A DNA stretch of 64,000 bases from an uncultured Phycisphaerae bacterium. Its GTDB lineage: Bacteria > Planctomycetota > Phycisphaerae > UBA1845 > Fen-1342. The DNA lies in the NCBI GenBank assembly GCA_937928595.1, contig CALGJV010000012.1, positions 124,001 through 188,000 on the forward strand, given 5' to 3'. Made by a program: the position numbers and the translations under genes. This document shows positions 8,162 through 17,800 of the stretch, piece by piece (position 1 is the stretch's first letter; each line of letters opens with the position of its first letter). The notes beneath the pieces are model-generated. The model saw nothing but the letters and a program-made list of their open reading frames with translations. It had not been told where the DNA came from and did no database searches.

Positions 8162-10462
8162 ATGAGCCAGCTCGACGAAGCGGTGGCCGGACTGCTCGAC
8201 GCAATCGCGCAGCCCCCGGAGCGGAACGACCTGGGGCGCCTGGCCCGCATGCATTCGTGGTGCCAGCGTCTCGAGGATCCGGACGAGAACGCGCCCACGC
8301 CCGTGCGCAGCCTGGTGGGCGCCGTCCGCGTGCTGCTCGAGCGGCTCATTCTGGACGAGGCCGCCAACCCGGACGCCGGCGTGGCGCTCCTCCCGCGCGC
8401 CGTGCAGGCGCTCGACGCCCTGCGCCGCAACGAGCCGGTGGACGCCGCGCCGCTGCTGGCGGAGATCGCGGCCGCCAGCGGGGCCGCCGCGCCGCCGCCG
8501 GGCGAGAGCGCTGCGACGGAACCCGCCGCACCGGCGCCGGCGCCCGCGCCCGTGATGGCCGCACCGCCGCCACCGCCGCCGCCTCCTCCGCCGGCCCCGC
8601 CACCGGCGAACTCGGGGACGGACGCGGGCGAGATCGAGGAGTACGTGGCCGAGCCGCTCCTCATCGACCTGAACGAGAAGGAGCACCTCGTCGGGTTCCT
8701 CGAGGAGTCGACGGAGCACATGGACGCGATCGAGACCGGGCTGCTGGAGGTGGAGGCCGATCCGGCGGACACGGGCAAGATCAACGAGCTTTTCCGTCCG
8801 TTCCACACGATCAAGGGCATCGCGGGCTTCCTCAACCTGCGCGACATCAACCGACTCACGCACGAGATCGAGACGATTCTCGACCTCGGCCGCAAGGGGG
8901 AGCTGCGCATCACCGCCGGGACGGTGGACCTGATTTTCGCCAGCGTGGACGTGCTGAAGACGCAGCTCGACGCGATTCGGACCTACCTCGCCGCGCCGAC
9001 CGAAGGGCCGTGCCCGCAGCCGGACATCACGGCGATCATGCGGCGCCTGCGCCTGGCGGCGCGGGGGCAGCCCTGCGAGCCGGGTGGGGCGCGGACGGCG
9101 GGTGCCGCGACGGCACCGGCGGCGGACGCGCCGGCCGAGGACCGGGAGGGCGCGGCGGAGGGTGGCGCCGCGCGACCGGGGAGCAAGGCCGTACTGGACC
9201 AGTCGATCCGCGTCGATACGGCGAAGCTGGACATGCTGGTCGACGCCGTCGGCGAACTCGTCATCGCCCAGTCGATGGTGAGCCTGAGCGACACGATCCG
9301 CAGCGACGACAAGCTGCTCCGCAACGTGGCGCAGGTCTCGAAGATCGTGCGCGACGTGCAGGAAACGGCGATGGCCATGCGGATGGTGCCGATCGGCCAG
9401 ACGTTCCAGAAGATGCGGCGGCTGGTGCGCGACGTGTCCCGCAAGGCCGGCAAGCAGGTGGAGCTGGCGATCAGCGGCGAGGAGACCGAGCTGGACAAGA
9501 ACGTGATCCAGCAGATCTCCGACCCGCTGGTGCACATGGTGCGGAACGCGGTGGACCACGGCATCGAGGCCCCCGCGGACCGGCTGGCGGCGGGCAAGCC
9601 CGCGGTGGGCACGGTGACGCTCGACGCCTACCACCAGGGCGACAGCATCGTCATCGAGATCCGCGACGACGGGCGCGGGCTGGATCCGCAGAAGCTGATC
9701 GCCAAGGCGATCGAGCGCGGCATGCTCCAGCCGGGCGAGACGCTGAGCGACCAGCAGGCGTTCGGGCTGATCATGGCCCCGGGGTTCTCGACGGCGGAGC
9801 GGATCACGGACATCTCCGGGCGGGGCGTCGGCATGGACGTCGTCCGGCGGAACGTCGAGCAGCTGCGCGGCAAGATCGAGATCCAGTCGGAGAAGGGCCG
9901 TGGGAGCACGTTCCGGATCCGACTGCCGCTCACGCTGGCGATCATCGACGGCATGATCGTGCGGGTCGGAACGGAGCGGCTGATCATTCCGACGATCCTG
10001 ATCGAGCAGTCGCTGCGGCCGGAGACCAAGCAGATCACGACCGTGCAGCAGCGCGGGGCGATGCTTCAGGTGCGCGGCGAGCTGTGCCCGCTGATCCAGC
10101 TGGGCGTGCTGTTCGACTACGGACCGGCGATCGACCCGTGCAGCAACCTGGTCGTCATCACGCAGTGCGGCGGCCAGAAGATCGCGCTGGTGGTCGAGGA
10201 GCTGATCGGGCAGCAGCAGGTGGTCATCAAGACGCTGGGGGAGCGGTTCAAGAAGGTCATGGGGGTGTCGGGCGCCGCCATTCTGGGCGACGGACGCGTT
10301 GGGCTGATCCTTGAGCCCAGCGGGCTGCTGGCCCTGCACAACGAGCGCGGCGGCGGGATGTTCGCGCCGCCGGCTGCGGCCGCGGCGCCGCGCAGGGTGG
10401 ATACGACATGTACGAACGTTGACAGCGAGGCGCCGGTCGAACCGGCGCTGGTCTCGGTTTAG
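8162..10462 (+). CDS. cheA: Chemotaxis-type histidine kinase CheA
   Basis: A 766-residue cytoplasmic kinase. Order: an N-terminal helical region (1-112) of unknown role; a Pro/Ala-rich linker with ten consecutive prolines (about 113-155); an HPt domain with His215 in FHTIKGIAGFLN; a second linker; dimerisation and P3 helices from about 350; the ATPase domain with the N-box DPLVHMVRNAVDHG (His458), a DDGRGLDP box and SGRGVGMDVV; and a CheW-like regulatory domain from about 600. Typical CheA begins with HPt, so the extra N-terminal region is unusual. The ATG at 8162 was chosen over an upstream GTG (8027) because homology-like sequence begins after it. It is followed 10 bases later by cheW. No receptor, CheY, CheB or CheR gene is adjacent, so partners must be elsewhere. 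Confidence 0.92.
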   Translation: MSQLDEAVAGLLDAIAQPPERNDLGRLARMHSWCQRLEDPDENAPTPVRSLVGAVRVLLERLILDEAANPDAGVALLPRAVQALDALRRNEPVDAAPLLAEIAAASGAAAPPPGESAATEPAAPAPAPAPVMAAPPPPPPPPPPAPPPANSGTDAGEIEEYVAEPLLIDLNEKEHLVGFLEESTEHMDAIETGLLEVEADPADTGKINELFRPFHTIKGIAGFLNLRDINRLTHEIETILDLGRKGELRITAGTVDLIFASVDVLKTQLDAIRTYLAAPTEGPCPQPDITAIMRRLRLAARGQPCEPGGARTAGAATAPAADAPAEDREGAAEGGAARPGSKAVLDQSIRVDTAKLDMLVDAVGELVIAQSMVSLSDTIRSDDKLLRNVAQVSKIVRDVQETAMAMRMVPIGQTFQKMRRLVRDVSRKAGKQVELAISGEETELDKNVIQQISDPLVHMVRNAVDHGIEAPADRLAAGKPAVGTVTLDAYHQGDSIVIEIRDDGRGLDPQKLIAKAIERGMLQPGETLSDQQAFGLIMAPGFSTAERITDISGRGVGMDVVRRNVEQLRGKIEIQSEKGRGSTFRIRLPLTLAIIDGMIVRVGTERLIIPTILIEQSLRPETKQITTVQQRGAMLQVRGELCPLIQLGVLFDYGPAIDPCSNLVVITQCGGQKIALVVEELIGQQQVVIKTLGERFKKVMGVSGAAILGDGRVGLILEPSGLLALHNERGGGMFAPPAAAAAPRRVDTTCTNVDSEAPVEPALVSV

Positions 10463-10472
10463 GAGCGCGCGT

Positions 10473-10979
10473 ATGCAAGCGACAGCGGAGAAGACGAGCC
10501 GGACGACCGCGGTGGGCGGCAAGTACCTGACGTTCAGCCTCGCGTCGGAAGAGTACGGCGTCGAGATCCTGAAGGTGCGGGAGATCATCGGCATCATGGA
10601 CATCACGGCGATGCCGCAGATGCCGGCCTACGTGAAGGGCGTGATCAACCTGCGCGGCAAGGTGATCCCGGTGATCGACCTACGGCTGAAGTTCGGGATG
10701 GAGCCGGCCGAGTACACCGACCAGACGTGCATCGTCGTGGTGGACGTGGGCTCGCTGGTCGGCGTCATTGTCGACACCGTGCAGGAAGTGCTCGACATCC
10801 AGGACAGCCAGATCGATCCGCCGCCCCCGCTGGGTGCGTCGGTCGATACGAGCTTCGTGATGGGCATGGGCAAGATCAAGGACGACGTCAAGATCCTGCT
10901 CGACATCGACAAGGTCCTCGGCGCGGCGGAGCTCGCCGCGATGATCGAGGACAGCAACGCCGCCACGCCGACGCTCTAG
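10473..10979 (+). CDS. cheW: Chemotaxis coupling protein CheW
   Basis: A 168-residue single CheW domain. It contains KYLTFSLASEEYGVEILKVR, then TAMPQMPAYVKGVINLRGKV and IPVIDLRLKFG, all hallmarks of the family. CheW links CheA to chemoreceptors through paired SH3-like beta barrels. The start 10 bases after the cheA stop, with AGGAGCG upstream, indicates one operon. A loop residue stretch with four prolines (SQIDPPPPLG) is a small peculiarity. Confidence in the family is high; whether it serves motility or another chemosensory output cannot be told here. Confidence 0.94.
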   Translation: MQATAEKTSRTTAVGGKYLTFSLASEEYGVEILKVREIIGIMDITAMPQMPAYVKGVINLRGKVIPVIDLRLKFGMEPAEYTDQTCIVVVDVGSLVGVIVDTVQEVLDIQDSQIDPPPPLGASVDTSFVMGMGKIKDDVKILLDIDKVLGAAELAAMIEDSNAATPTL

Positions 10980-10993
10980 CGGCCGTGCGACCC

Positions 10994-11021
10994 GACCCCC
11001 GCCCGCTGGCAGGTGGGGGTC
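10994..11021 (+). terminator. Possible terminator hairpin after cheW
   Basis: GACCCCCGCC (10994-11003) pairs with GGTGGGGGTC (11012-11021) through one wobble, with an 8-base loop. No T-run follows, so termination efficiency is doubtful. Confidence 0.35.
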
Positions 11022-11125
11022 CGGCCGCCGCGTGTCGCGGGGGCTGCCCGGCGCGGCCGGATCGTCCCCTACCGGAGGACCGCTCGGCGCGCCCCTTGTT
11101 CGCGCTGCGCCCCGCGCGATACGGT

Positions 11126-11162
11126 ACACGCCGCGCTGCCGCACGTCGGCGGCGCGGCGTGT
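11126..11162. repeat. Very strong hairpin upstream of the GH172 gene
   Basis: An 11-bp perfect stem (11126-11136 with 11152-11162) continues inward through one wobble and four further pairs to a 5-base loop CACGT. It ends 48 bases before the start codon at 11210. It could be a transcription-termination or leader element; no T-run follows. Confidence 0.5.
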
Positions 11163-11209
11163 GTCGTGTCTGGCGTGGGCGGCCCGCCGCGCGGGCCCGG
11201 GAGCAGCGC

Positions 11210-12397
11210 ATGCCCATCGGTCTGACGACGTTGACGTCCCTCGCGCAGCTGCGGGACTTTCGCGCCCGGCGGCTCAGCAGCTTCGACCGCTCCGGGGGCA
11301 ACAAGGACGCCATTCCGATCGAGCCGGGCAAGAAGCTCGTCGTGGCCGAGATCGACGGCCCCGGCTGCATCAAGCACATCTGGTCCACCAACAGCCACGC
11401 CCACCAGCGCGACGCGATGCGCAGCCTCGTGCTCCGCATGTGGTGGGACGGCGAGCGGACCCCTAGCGTCGAGGTCCCGGTCGTCGACTTCTTCGGCGGC
11501 GGCTTCGGCATCTGCAAGAATTTCTGGTCGCTGCCGCTCCAGATGAACCCGGACAGCGGCCGCGGCATGGTCTGCTGGTTTCCAATGCCCTTTCGGCGGC
11601 ACGCGCGGATCGAGGTGCACAACGAGTGGAAGGAGCCGATCGACTTCTTCTACTACGTGGACCACGAGCTGTACCCGCGCTGGGAGGCCGACCTCGCCTA
11701 CTTTCACGCCCAGTGGCGCCGCGAGAACCCCACCCGCGGCTGGGGCCGCAAGGATCTCAAGGGCCCCGAGTACATCGAAAACCTGCGCTGGTACTGGGCG
11801 ACGAAGAACACGACCGGCGCCGAGAACTACGTCATCCTCGAGGCCCGCGGCTCCGGCCAGTACGTCGGCTGCCACCTCGACGTGGACTGCTTCCGCCGCG
11901 AGAAGAACGACTGGTACGGCGAGGGCGACGACATGATCTTCGTCGACGGCGAGCCCTGGCCGCCCAGCTTCCACGGCACCGGCACCGAGGACTACTTCAG
12001 CACCGCCTACTGCCCGCGCCACGAGTTCAGCTCACCCTACTGCGGCATCACGCAGTACAACGGCTCGCCCGAGTGGGGCCCCCAGGCCACGAGCTGGGTC
12101 TTCCGCGGTAAGAATTCGCTCTACCGCTTTCACATCGAAGACCCCATCCGGTTCCACAAGTCCATCCGGGTCACGATCGAGCACGGCCACAACAACAAGC
12201 TCAGCAACGACTACAGCAGCACCGCCTACTGGTATCAGCTCGAGCCGCACGCGCCGTTCCCGAAGCTCCCCCCCGCCAGGGACCGGCTGCCCCGGCCGGA
12301 CTGGCCCATCTTCGAGCCCGCGCCGGGCGTGCCGGCCGGGCCGCCTTCGAGCGCGACAAAGGCTCCGCGCGGCCGGGCCCGGCGGAAGCGGAAGTAG
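11210..12397 (+). CDS. DUF2961 / glycoside hydrolase family 172 protein
   Basis: A 395-residue protein of the DUF2961 family, now grouped in GH172. Visible landmarks are a start region with RRLSSFDRSGGNKDAIPIEP, then GPGCIKHIWST, DFFGGGFGICK near the middle, and the acidic motif HGTGTEDYFSTAYCP (about residues 259-273) that lies at the active site in this fold. Characterised GH172 enzymes act on alpha-D-fructofuranosides, difructose dianhydrides or D-arabinofuranosyl chains; the substrate here cannot be read from sequence. No signal peptide is evident, so it is probably cytoplasmic, unlike many polysaccharide-degrading relatives. The C-terminal 25 residues are Arg/Pro-rich. The ATG was chosen because homology begins within a few residues of it. 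Confidence 0.85.
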   Translation: MPIGLTTLTSLAQLRDFRARRLSSFDRSGGNKDAIPIEPGKKLVVAEIDGPGCIKHIWSTNSHAHQRDAMRSLVLRMWWDGERTPSVEVPVVDFFGGGFGICKNFWSLPLQMNPDSGRGMVCWFPMPFRRHARIEVHNEWKEPIDFFYYVDHELYPRWEADLAYFHAQWRRENPTRGWGRKDLKGPEYIENLRWYWATKNTTGAENYVILEARGSGQYVGCHLDVDCFRREKNDWYGEGDDMIFVDGEPWPPSFHGTGTEDYFSTAYCPRHEFSSPYCGITQYNGSPEWGPQATSWVFRGKNSLYRFHIEDPIRFHKSIRVTIEHGHNNKLSNDYSSTAYWYQLEPHAPFPKLPPARDRLPRPDWPIFEPAPGVPAGPPSSATKAPRGRARRKRK

Positions 12398-12438
12398 CGG
12401 GCGGCGCGACGGTTGCAACCGGGCGAAGGCAGGCGCGG

Positions 12439-13362
12439 ATGCGCATTCTCCTGGCGGAAGCAATCCACCCGGCGGCCGAGGCGCGGCTGGCGGCCGCGGC
12501 CGAGCTGGTCCGCGCTCCGACGGGCGACACCGACACGCTCTGCGGACTGATCGGCGACTGCGACGGGCTGGTGGCGCGGACGCACACGCGGGTGACGCGG
12601 GCGCTGCTGACGGCAGGGCGCCGGCTGCGGGTCGTGGGCGTGGCCGGGGTGGGCGTCGAGCACGTGGACCTGGCGGCGGCGGCGGAACTCGGCATCCGCG
12701 TGCTGAACACGCCGGGCGCGGCCACGGATGCGGTCGCCGACTACGCGGTCGGGCTCATGTTGCAACTGCTCCGGCCGTTCCCGCGACTGGCGGCGGAGTA
12801 TCGCGCGGGCCGCTTCGCTGCCGCGCGGGCCGCGCCGCACGGGCGGGAGCTGTGCGAGCTGACGGTCGGGATCGTGGGCATGGGGCGGATCGGTTCGGCC
12901 GTCGGGCGGCGGCTGGCCGCGGGGTTCGGCGCGCGGGTGCTGTACAACGACATCGTGCCGGTCGGACCGTTTCCGTTCGCGGCCGCCGCGGTGGACAAGC
13001 CGGCGCTGTGGGCCGAGAGCGACATTGTGACGCTGCACGTGCCGCTGACGGCGGAAACGCGGGGCCTGGTGTCGGCGGAGGTGCTCGGGCGGATGCGTCC
13101 CGGGGCGCTGCTGATCAACACGGCGCGGGGGGCGGTGGTGGACACGGCGGCGCTGGCGGCCGCGTTGCGGGAGGGGCGCCTGGGCGGCGCGGCGCTCGAC
13201 GTGGTGGAGCCGGAGCCGCTGCCGGTGGGGCACCCGCTGTTCGCGCTGGAGAACTGCCTGGTGCTGCCGCACGCGGCGGCGCGGACGGAGCGCGGGTGGG
13301 AGCGGATGTGCGCCGTGGTGGACGAGGTGATCGCCTACCTGCGCGCGCTCGGCCGGGTCTGA
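12439..13362 (+). CDS. D-isomer-specific 2-hydroxyacid dehydrogenase (phosphoglycerate dehydrogenase-like)
   Basis: A 307-residue NAD-dependent dehydrogenase. The catalytic domain opens with MRILLAEAIHPAAEARL. The nucleotide-binding domain has GIVGMGRIGSAVG (about residues 143-155). The three catalytic residues are in place: Arg230 in NTARGAVVD, Glu259 in VVEPEPLP and His278 in VLPHAAA. The enzyme should interconvert a 2-hydroxyacid and a 2-oxoacid. It resembles SerA without the regulatory ACT domain, but hydroxypyruvate or glyoxylate reductase activity is equally possible. It follows the GH172 gene by 41 bases and precedes the beta-CASP RNase by 53, so cotranscription is possible but not required. 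Confidence 0.85.
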   Translation: MRILLAEAIHPAAEARLAAAAELVRAPTGDTDTLCGLIGDCDGLVARTHTRVTRALLTAGRRLRVVGVAGVGVEHVDLAAAAELGIRVLNTPGAATDAVADYAVGLMLQLLRPFPRLAAEYRAGRFAAARAAPHGRELCELTVGIVGMGRIGSAVGRRLAAGFGARVLYNDIVPVGPFPFAAAAVDKPALWAESDIVTLHVPLTAETRGLVSAEVLGRMRPGALLINTARGAVVDTAALAAALREGRLGGAALDVVEPEPLPVGHPLFALENCLVLPHAAARTERGWERMCAVVDEVIAYLRALGRV

Positions 13363-13415
13363 GCCGGCCCGCCGCCGGCGTAGTGCTTCCGTGAAGTCGG
13401 TGCGGAGAAGAGCGT

Positions 13416-14816
13416 ATGCGAACGCTGTTGTTTCACGGCGCGGCGGAGGAAGTGACCGGGTCGATGCATCTGCTCCAGGTGGACGGCCGCTGGATCGCGC
13501 TGGACTGCGGCCTGTTCCAGGGCCGCCGGGCGGAGGCCGACGCGAAGAACCGCACTTGGGCCGTCCCGCCCCGCCAGCTCGCCGCCGTCCTCCTGTCCCA
13601 CGCCCACACCGACCACAGCGGCCGGCTGCCGTTGCTTGTCAAGGCGGGCTTCGACGGGCCGATTTACAGCACGCCCGCGACCCGCGACCTGTGCGCGATC
13701 ATGCTGCCCGATTCGGCGCACATCCAGGAGGAAGATGTCTTCTACCTGAACAAGCGGCGCCGGCGCCGGGGCCTGCCCCCGGTGGAGCCGCTGTACGACT
13801 ACGACGACGCCCTCGCCGCGGTCAGGCTTTTCCAGACGGTTTCGTACGACCGCTGGATCCCGGTCGTGCCCGGCCTGCTCGCGAGTTTCCAGGAGGCCGG
13901 GCACATGCTCGGCTCCGCCGGCATCCGGCTCGAGCTGGCCAAGCGCAACGGCCGCACGCCGTCGCTGTACTACAGCGGCGACCTGGGGCGGCCGGCGGCG
14001 CCGATTCTGCGCGACCCCGCGCCCTTCCCCCCGGCGGAGACCATTCTCTGCGAGAGCACGTACGGAGGGCGGGTCAACGAGGCGGTGGACCAGGCCAAGG
14101 AGGAGCTGGTCGCGGTCGTGACGCGCACGGTCGAGCGCGGCGGCAAGGTGATCGTGCCGGCGTTCGCGGTCGGCCGCACGCAGACGATCGTGTACTACCT
14201 GCACGAACAGATGCTGGCCGGGCGGCTGCCGCGGCTGCCGGTTTACGTGGACAGCCCGCTGGCGGTGAACGCGACCGAAGTCTTCAAGATGCACCCGGAG
14301 TGTTACGACGCGGAAGCGCGGGCGTTCCACCGCGTGACCGGCGACATTCTCGGCGGCGGCTGCTGCACGTACGTACGGAGTCTCGAGCAGAGCAAAGCGC
14401 TGCACGAGCGGACCGAGCCGTGCGTCATCATCTCGGCCAGCGGCATGTGCGAGACCGGCCGCATCCTGCACCACATCAAGAACAACATCAGCAGTCCGAA
14501 GAACACGCTGCTGGTGCCGGGCTATCAGGCGGAGAACACGCTCGGCCGGCGGCTCGTGGAGGGCGCGCGGCGCATCACGCTGTTCCACGAGGAGTACGAG
14601 GTGCGGGCCGAGGTCGTGCAGATCCACGGCTTTTCGGGTCACGCGGACCAGGCGGACCTGCAGCGGACGCTGACGCCACTGGTGGGCACGGCGCGGCGCG
14701 TCGTGCTCGTTCACGGCGAGCCCGCCCAGAGCACGGCGCTGGCGGAGAAGCTGCGGGCGGCGGGCTTCGCCGACGTGATCATCGGCCGGCGCGGCGAGCA
14801 GCTGCCATTGGAGTAG
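13416..14816 (+). CDS. MBL-fold beta-CASP ribonuclease (YSH1/CPSF-like)
   Basis: A 466-residue metallo-beta-lactamase protein. The metal-binding motif is SHAHTDHSGRLP with His62, His64, Asp66 and His67. Then come AGHMLGSAGIRLEL, YYSGDLGRP, the beta-CASP region with FAVGRTQTIVYYL and SASGMCETGRILHH, and the closing IHGFSGHADQADL. This order is that of the RNA-processing exonuclease group related to CPSF-73 and archaeal aCPSF. It probably processes RNA in the cytoplasm with two zinc ions. Length agrees with the family. The gene ends 18 bases from the convergent coiled-coil gene with no obvious terminator between them. Confidence 0.92.
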   Translation: MRTLLFHGAAEEVTGSMHLLQVDGRWIALDCGLFQGRRAEADAKNRTWAVPPRQLAAVLLSHAHTDHSGRLPLLVKAGFDGPIYSTPATRDLCAIMLPDSAHIQEEDVFYLNKRRRRRGLPPVEPLYDYDDALAAVRLFQTVSYDRWIPVVPGLLASFQEAGHMLGSAGIRLELAKRNGRTPSLYYSGDLGRPAAPILRDPAPFPPAETILCESTYGGRVNEAVDQAKEELVAVVTRTVERGGKVIVPAFAVGRTQTIVYYLHEQMLAGRLPRLPVYVDSPLAVNATEVFKMHPECYDAEARAFHRVTGDILGGGCCTYVRSLEQSKALHERTEPCVIISASGMCETGRILHHIKNNISSPKNTLLVPGYQAENTLGRRLVEGARRITLFHEEYEVRAEVVQIHGFSGHADQADLQRTLTPLVGTARRVVLVHGEPAQSTALAEKLRAAGFADVIIGRRGEQLPLE

Positions 14817-14834
14817 CGGCGCGAACCGCCCGTG

Positions 14835-17800
14835 CTACCCGGCCGCTTGCGTCGGGGGCGCCGGCTGCCCGGCCGGGTCGCGGCGCAGCGTCAGCGCCGC
14901 CGTCGCCAGCCAGGCCGCGACGAACGCCGCGCCGGCGGCGGCCGCCGCGCGGGCTTCCCGCCCGGAAGACAGCGCAGCCACGGTGACCGCCCCGGGGACG
15001 AGCCGGTCGGGCGCGGGCCCGTCGCGGCGCGCGGTCTCGAGTTGCTCGTCGAGCTGCGCGGCCAGCGCCGTCCCGGCCGCGAGCTGCGCGTCGAGGCCCG
15101 CGACCTCCGCGATGAGCGCGCCCCGCCGCTGCACGCTGGCCTCGATTTCGGCCAGGCCGCGCAGCCCGGCGAGAAGCTGGGCGATCTGCTCCTCGCGCTG
15201 CTGTTCGAGGCCGTGCACGCGCTGGCGCGCAGCGTCGATGCGGGTTTGCAGCTCGCGGCGCGCGGCCCGCTCGGCCTCGACTTGCAGCCGCTGCGCGACG
15301 GCTTCGCGCCGCTGTGTGAGCCGCCCGCGCAGCCCGCGGAGCTTGCGATCAAGCGCGTCCAGTTCGAAGTTTTCCGTCAGGGCGACCCGGCCGGCGGCCG
15401 TCGCGAGCGCTTCCCCGGCCGACTGCACCGCCGCCTGCTCGCCGCGGAGCACGGCCGCCACGACCACGGCGCGGGTGCTGCCGCCGCCCGCCGCCGTGAG
15501 GGCCTCGATCCGCTCGCCGAGGCGGGCGGCCAGCGCGACGAGCGCGTCGGCCAGTTGCCGCACGCGGTCGGCGGCCTGCGTCTGGAGCTCGACCAGCCGG
15601 AGGCCCTCGTCGCGCGTGTCGAGCGCCGCGTCGGTGGAGGCGGGGGCCGCGGTGCTGGCGTCGCGGCCGACGGCCACGGCCTGCACGGCGTCGGTGGCGG
15701 AACGCCACTCGTCGACGAACCGGCCGGCGCGCTCGGCGAGCTGCTGGGCCTCGCTCAGGGTCTCCTCCAGCGGGCCGCGGATCTCGGGGGGCGGGCCGAG
15801 GTCGCGCTGTTCGGTCAGCGTCGCGACGAGCTGCGCGAGCGACTTGGACGCGGCGCGGGCCGGGTCGATCGCCAGCAGCATGTTGACGGTCAGCTCGGTG
15901 CGAAATTGGAGGGCGACGCTGCGAAACTCGGCCTGGTCCTCGCGAAAGATCTCGTCCCCGGCCAGCGCGGCATCGACGTCGGCCGGGGGCAGGACGACCG
16001 GCGGCGGCTCCGCGGAGAGCGCGGCGGCGAGGCCGGCCCGGGCTTCCTCGAGTTCGCGAAGGGTGTCCCGCAGGCGCGCGTCCTGGCCCACGCTCCCGGC
16101 CCGCGCGCGTTCCAGCTCCTCCGGGGCCGGCAGGGCTGCGGCCGCGGTCGCGGCGTTCTCGCGGCGGCCTTGTAACGCGATCAGCTCGTCCGCCAGGCGA
16201 CGTCGCCACGCGGCGAGCTCGTCGAACGGCCACGGCAGCCGATCGCGGGGCGGCACGGCCGCGAGGCGGTCCGCGTAGGTCTGCGTCGCGGCGCGGGCGA
16301 GGCGCGTGGCCGACTCGGCGTCGGTGTCGTCGACGAACACGACGAGTCCGGCCGGGGTCTCGTCCGGTCGAACCCGCACGCGCCCGGCGGCGCAAGCCGC
16401 GCTCCAGGCGGCCGCATCCGCGGTGCCGGCCAGCAGGGCCGGGTCGCTCAGGGCGTCGCGGTGACGCGCCAGCACGGGGGGGGGCGGTGCGGCGCCGGCG
16501 AAGGTCAGGACCGCGGTGGCCCGCTGGAGCGGCCGATCGAGCGCCAGCCACAGCAGTCCGGTGGCGAGCGCGGCGACGGCCGCAGCGCCCGTGGCGCGCC
16601 ACGGCCAGCCGCGCGGCAGGGCCCGCTGCTCGCGGCGGGCGGCCTCGACACGCTGCCGCAGCTCGCGGAGGGCGTCGCGCGCGGCCGTGAGCTCGTGGAT
16701 GTGGGCGGCCCGCTCCGCCTGGAATTGGGCCGACTCGGCCTCGAAGGCCTGTCGCTCGGCGTCGAGCCGCTGCTGCTCGACCTCGAGCGCCAGGGCGGCC
16801 TGCCGCGTGTCGCGTTCGCGGGCCTCGGCCTGCTCGCTCAGCGCCCGGACCTCCTCCCGCACGCGGCGGAGCTGCTGCTCGGCGGCCAGCCGCTGCTGCT
16901 CGGCGTCGGCGAGGGCGGCGGCCTTCTGCTCCAGTTCCGTCCGCAGCGCTTCGAGCGCGTCGCGCTGCTGCTGCACCTGGCTCGCGTGCGTGCGTGCCTG
17001 AGCGGCGCGCTGGCGCAGGCGGCCGAGACGCTCCTCGTGGGCGGCGATCTCCTGCTGCAGCGTGCGCCGTCGGTCGGCGAGCTCCTCAACCTGCCGCACG
17101 AGGTCGTGGCGCTGCTCGCGCGCGGCGTGCCATTCGGCATCCTGCGTGCGCAGCTGCGTGACCACGTCCGCCTGTCGGCGGGCCAGCTCGTCGCGCGCGG
17201 CCTCGGCCGCGGCGCGCTCCTGCGTGAGCGCCGCCTGCTGCTGTTCGAGCTCCGTCTGCTCGGCGGCGATGCGCGCCTCGCGCGTCGCGAGGTCGGCGGC
17301 CCGGGTTTCCAGGAGCCGCGTTCGCGTTTCGAGCTCGTCCTGCGCGACGGTGACGGACCGGAGCTTGTCCGCGAGTGCCGCCGCCTGCGTTTCGAGCTCC
17401 TGCCGCCGGGCCGCCAGCGCAGCGCGTTGCGCGTCGATGTCGTGGCGCGCCCGATCGAGACGCCGCCGCAGCTCGGCCTGTTGGTCGCGGACCCGCGTGA
17501 TGCGCTGCCGCAGGAGGCGCCGGCTGCGTTCGTACCGCAGACGGAACTGCTCCGCCCGGGTCTGGAGCGCCGCCGACTCCCGCAACAGCCCCGTGCGCAG
17601 CTGCTCGACCTCAAGCGACCGCTGGCGGAGCTGCGTCTCCCGCTCGTCCAGCCGTGCGCGGCGCGCCTGCAACTCGGCTCCCAGCACCCGCAACTCGGCC
17701 GCCTGGCGCGACAACTCCTCCTGACTGTGCTCGACCGCCTGCTCGGCCGCCTGACGCGCAGCCTGCTCGAGCCGCCGGTACTGCCGCTCGAACTCCTGCT

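Noticed and set aside
8570-8615. CCG/GCC repeat tract that could be read as a microsatellite
   Set aside because: It encodes the proline linker of CheA in frame and is explained by codon use.
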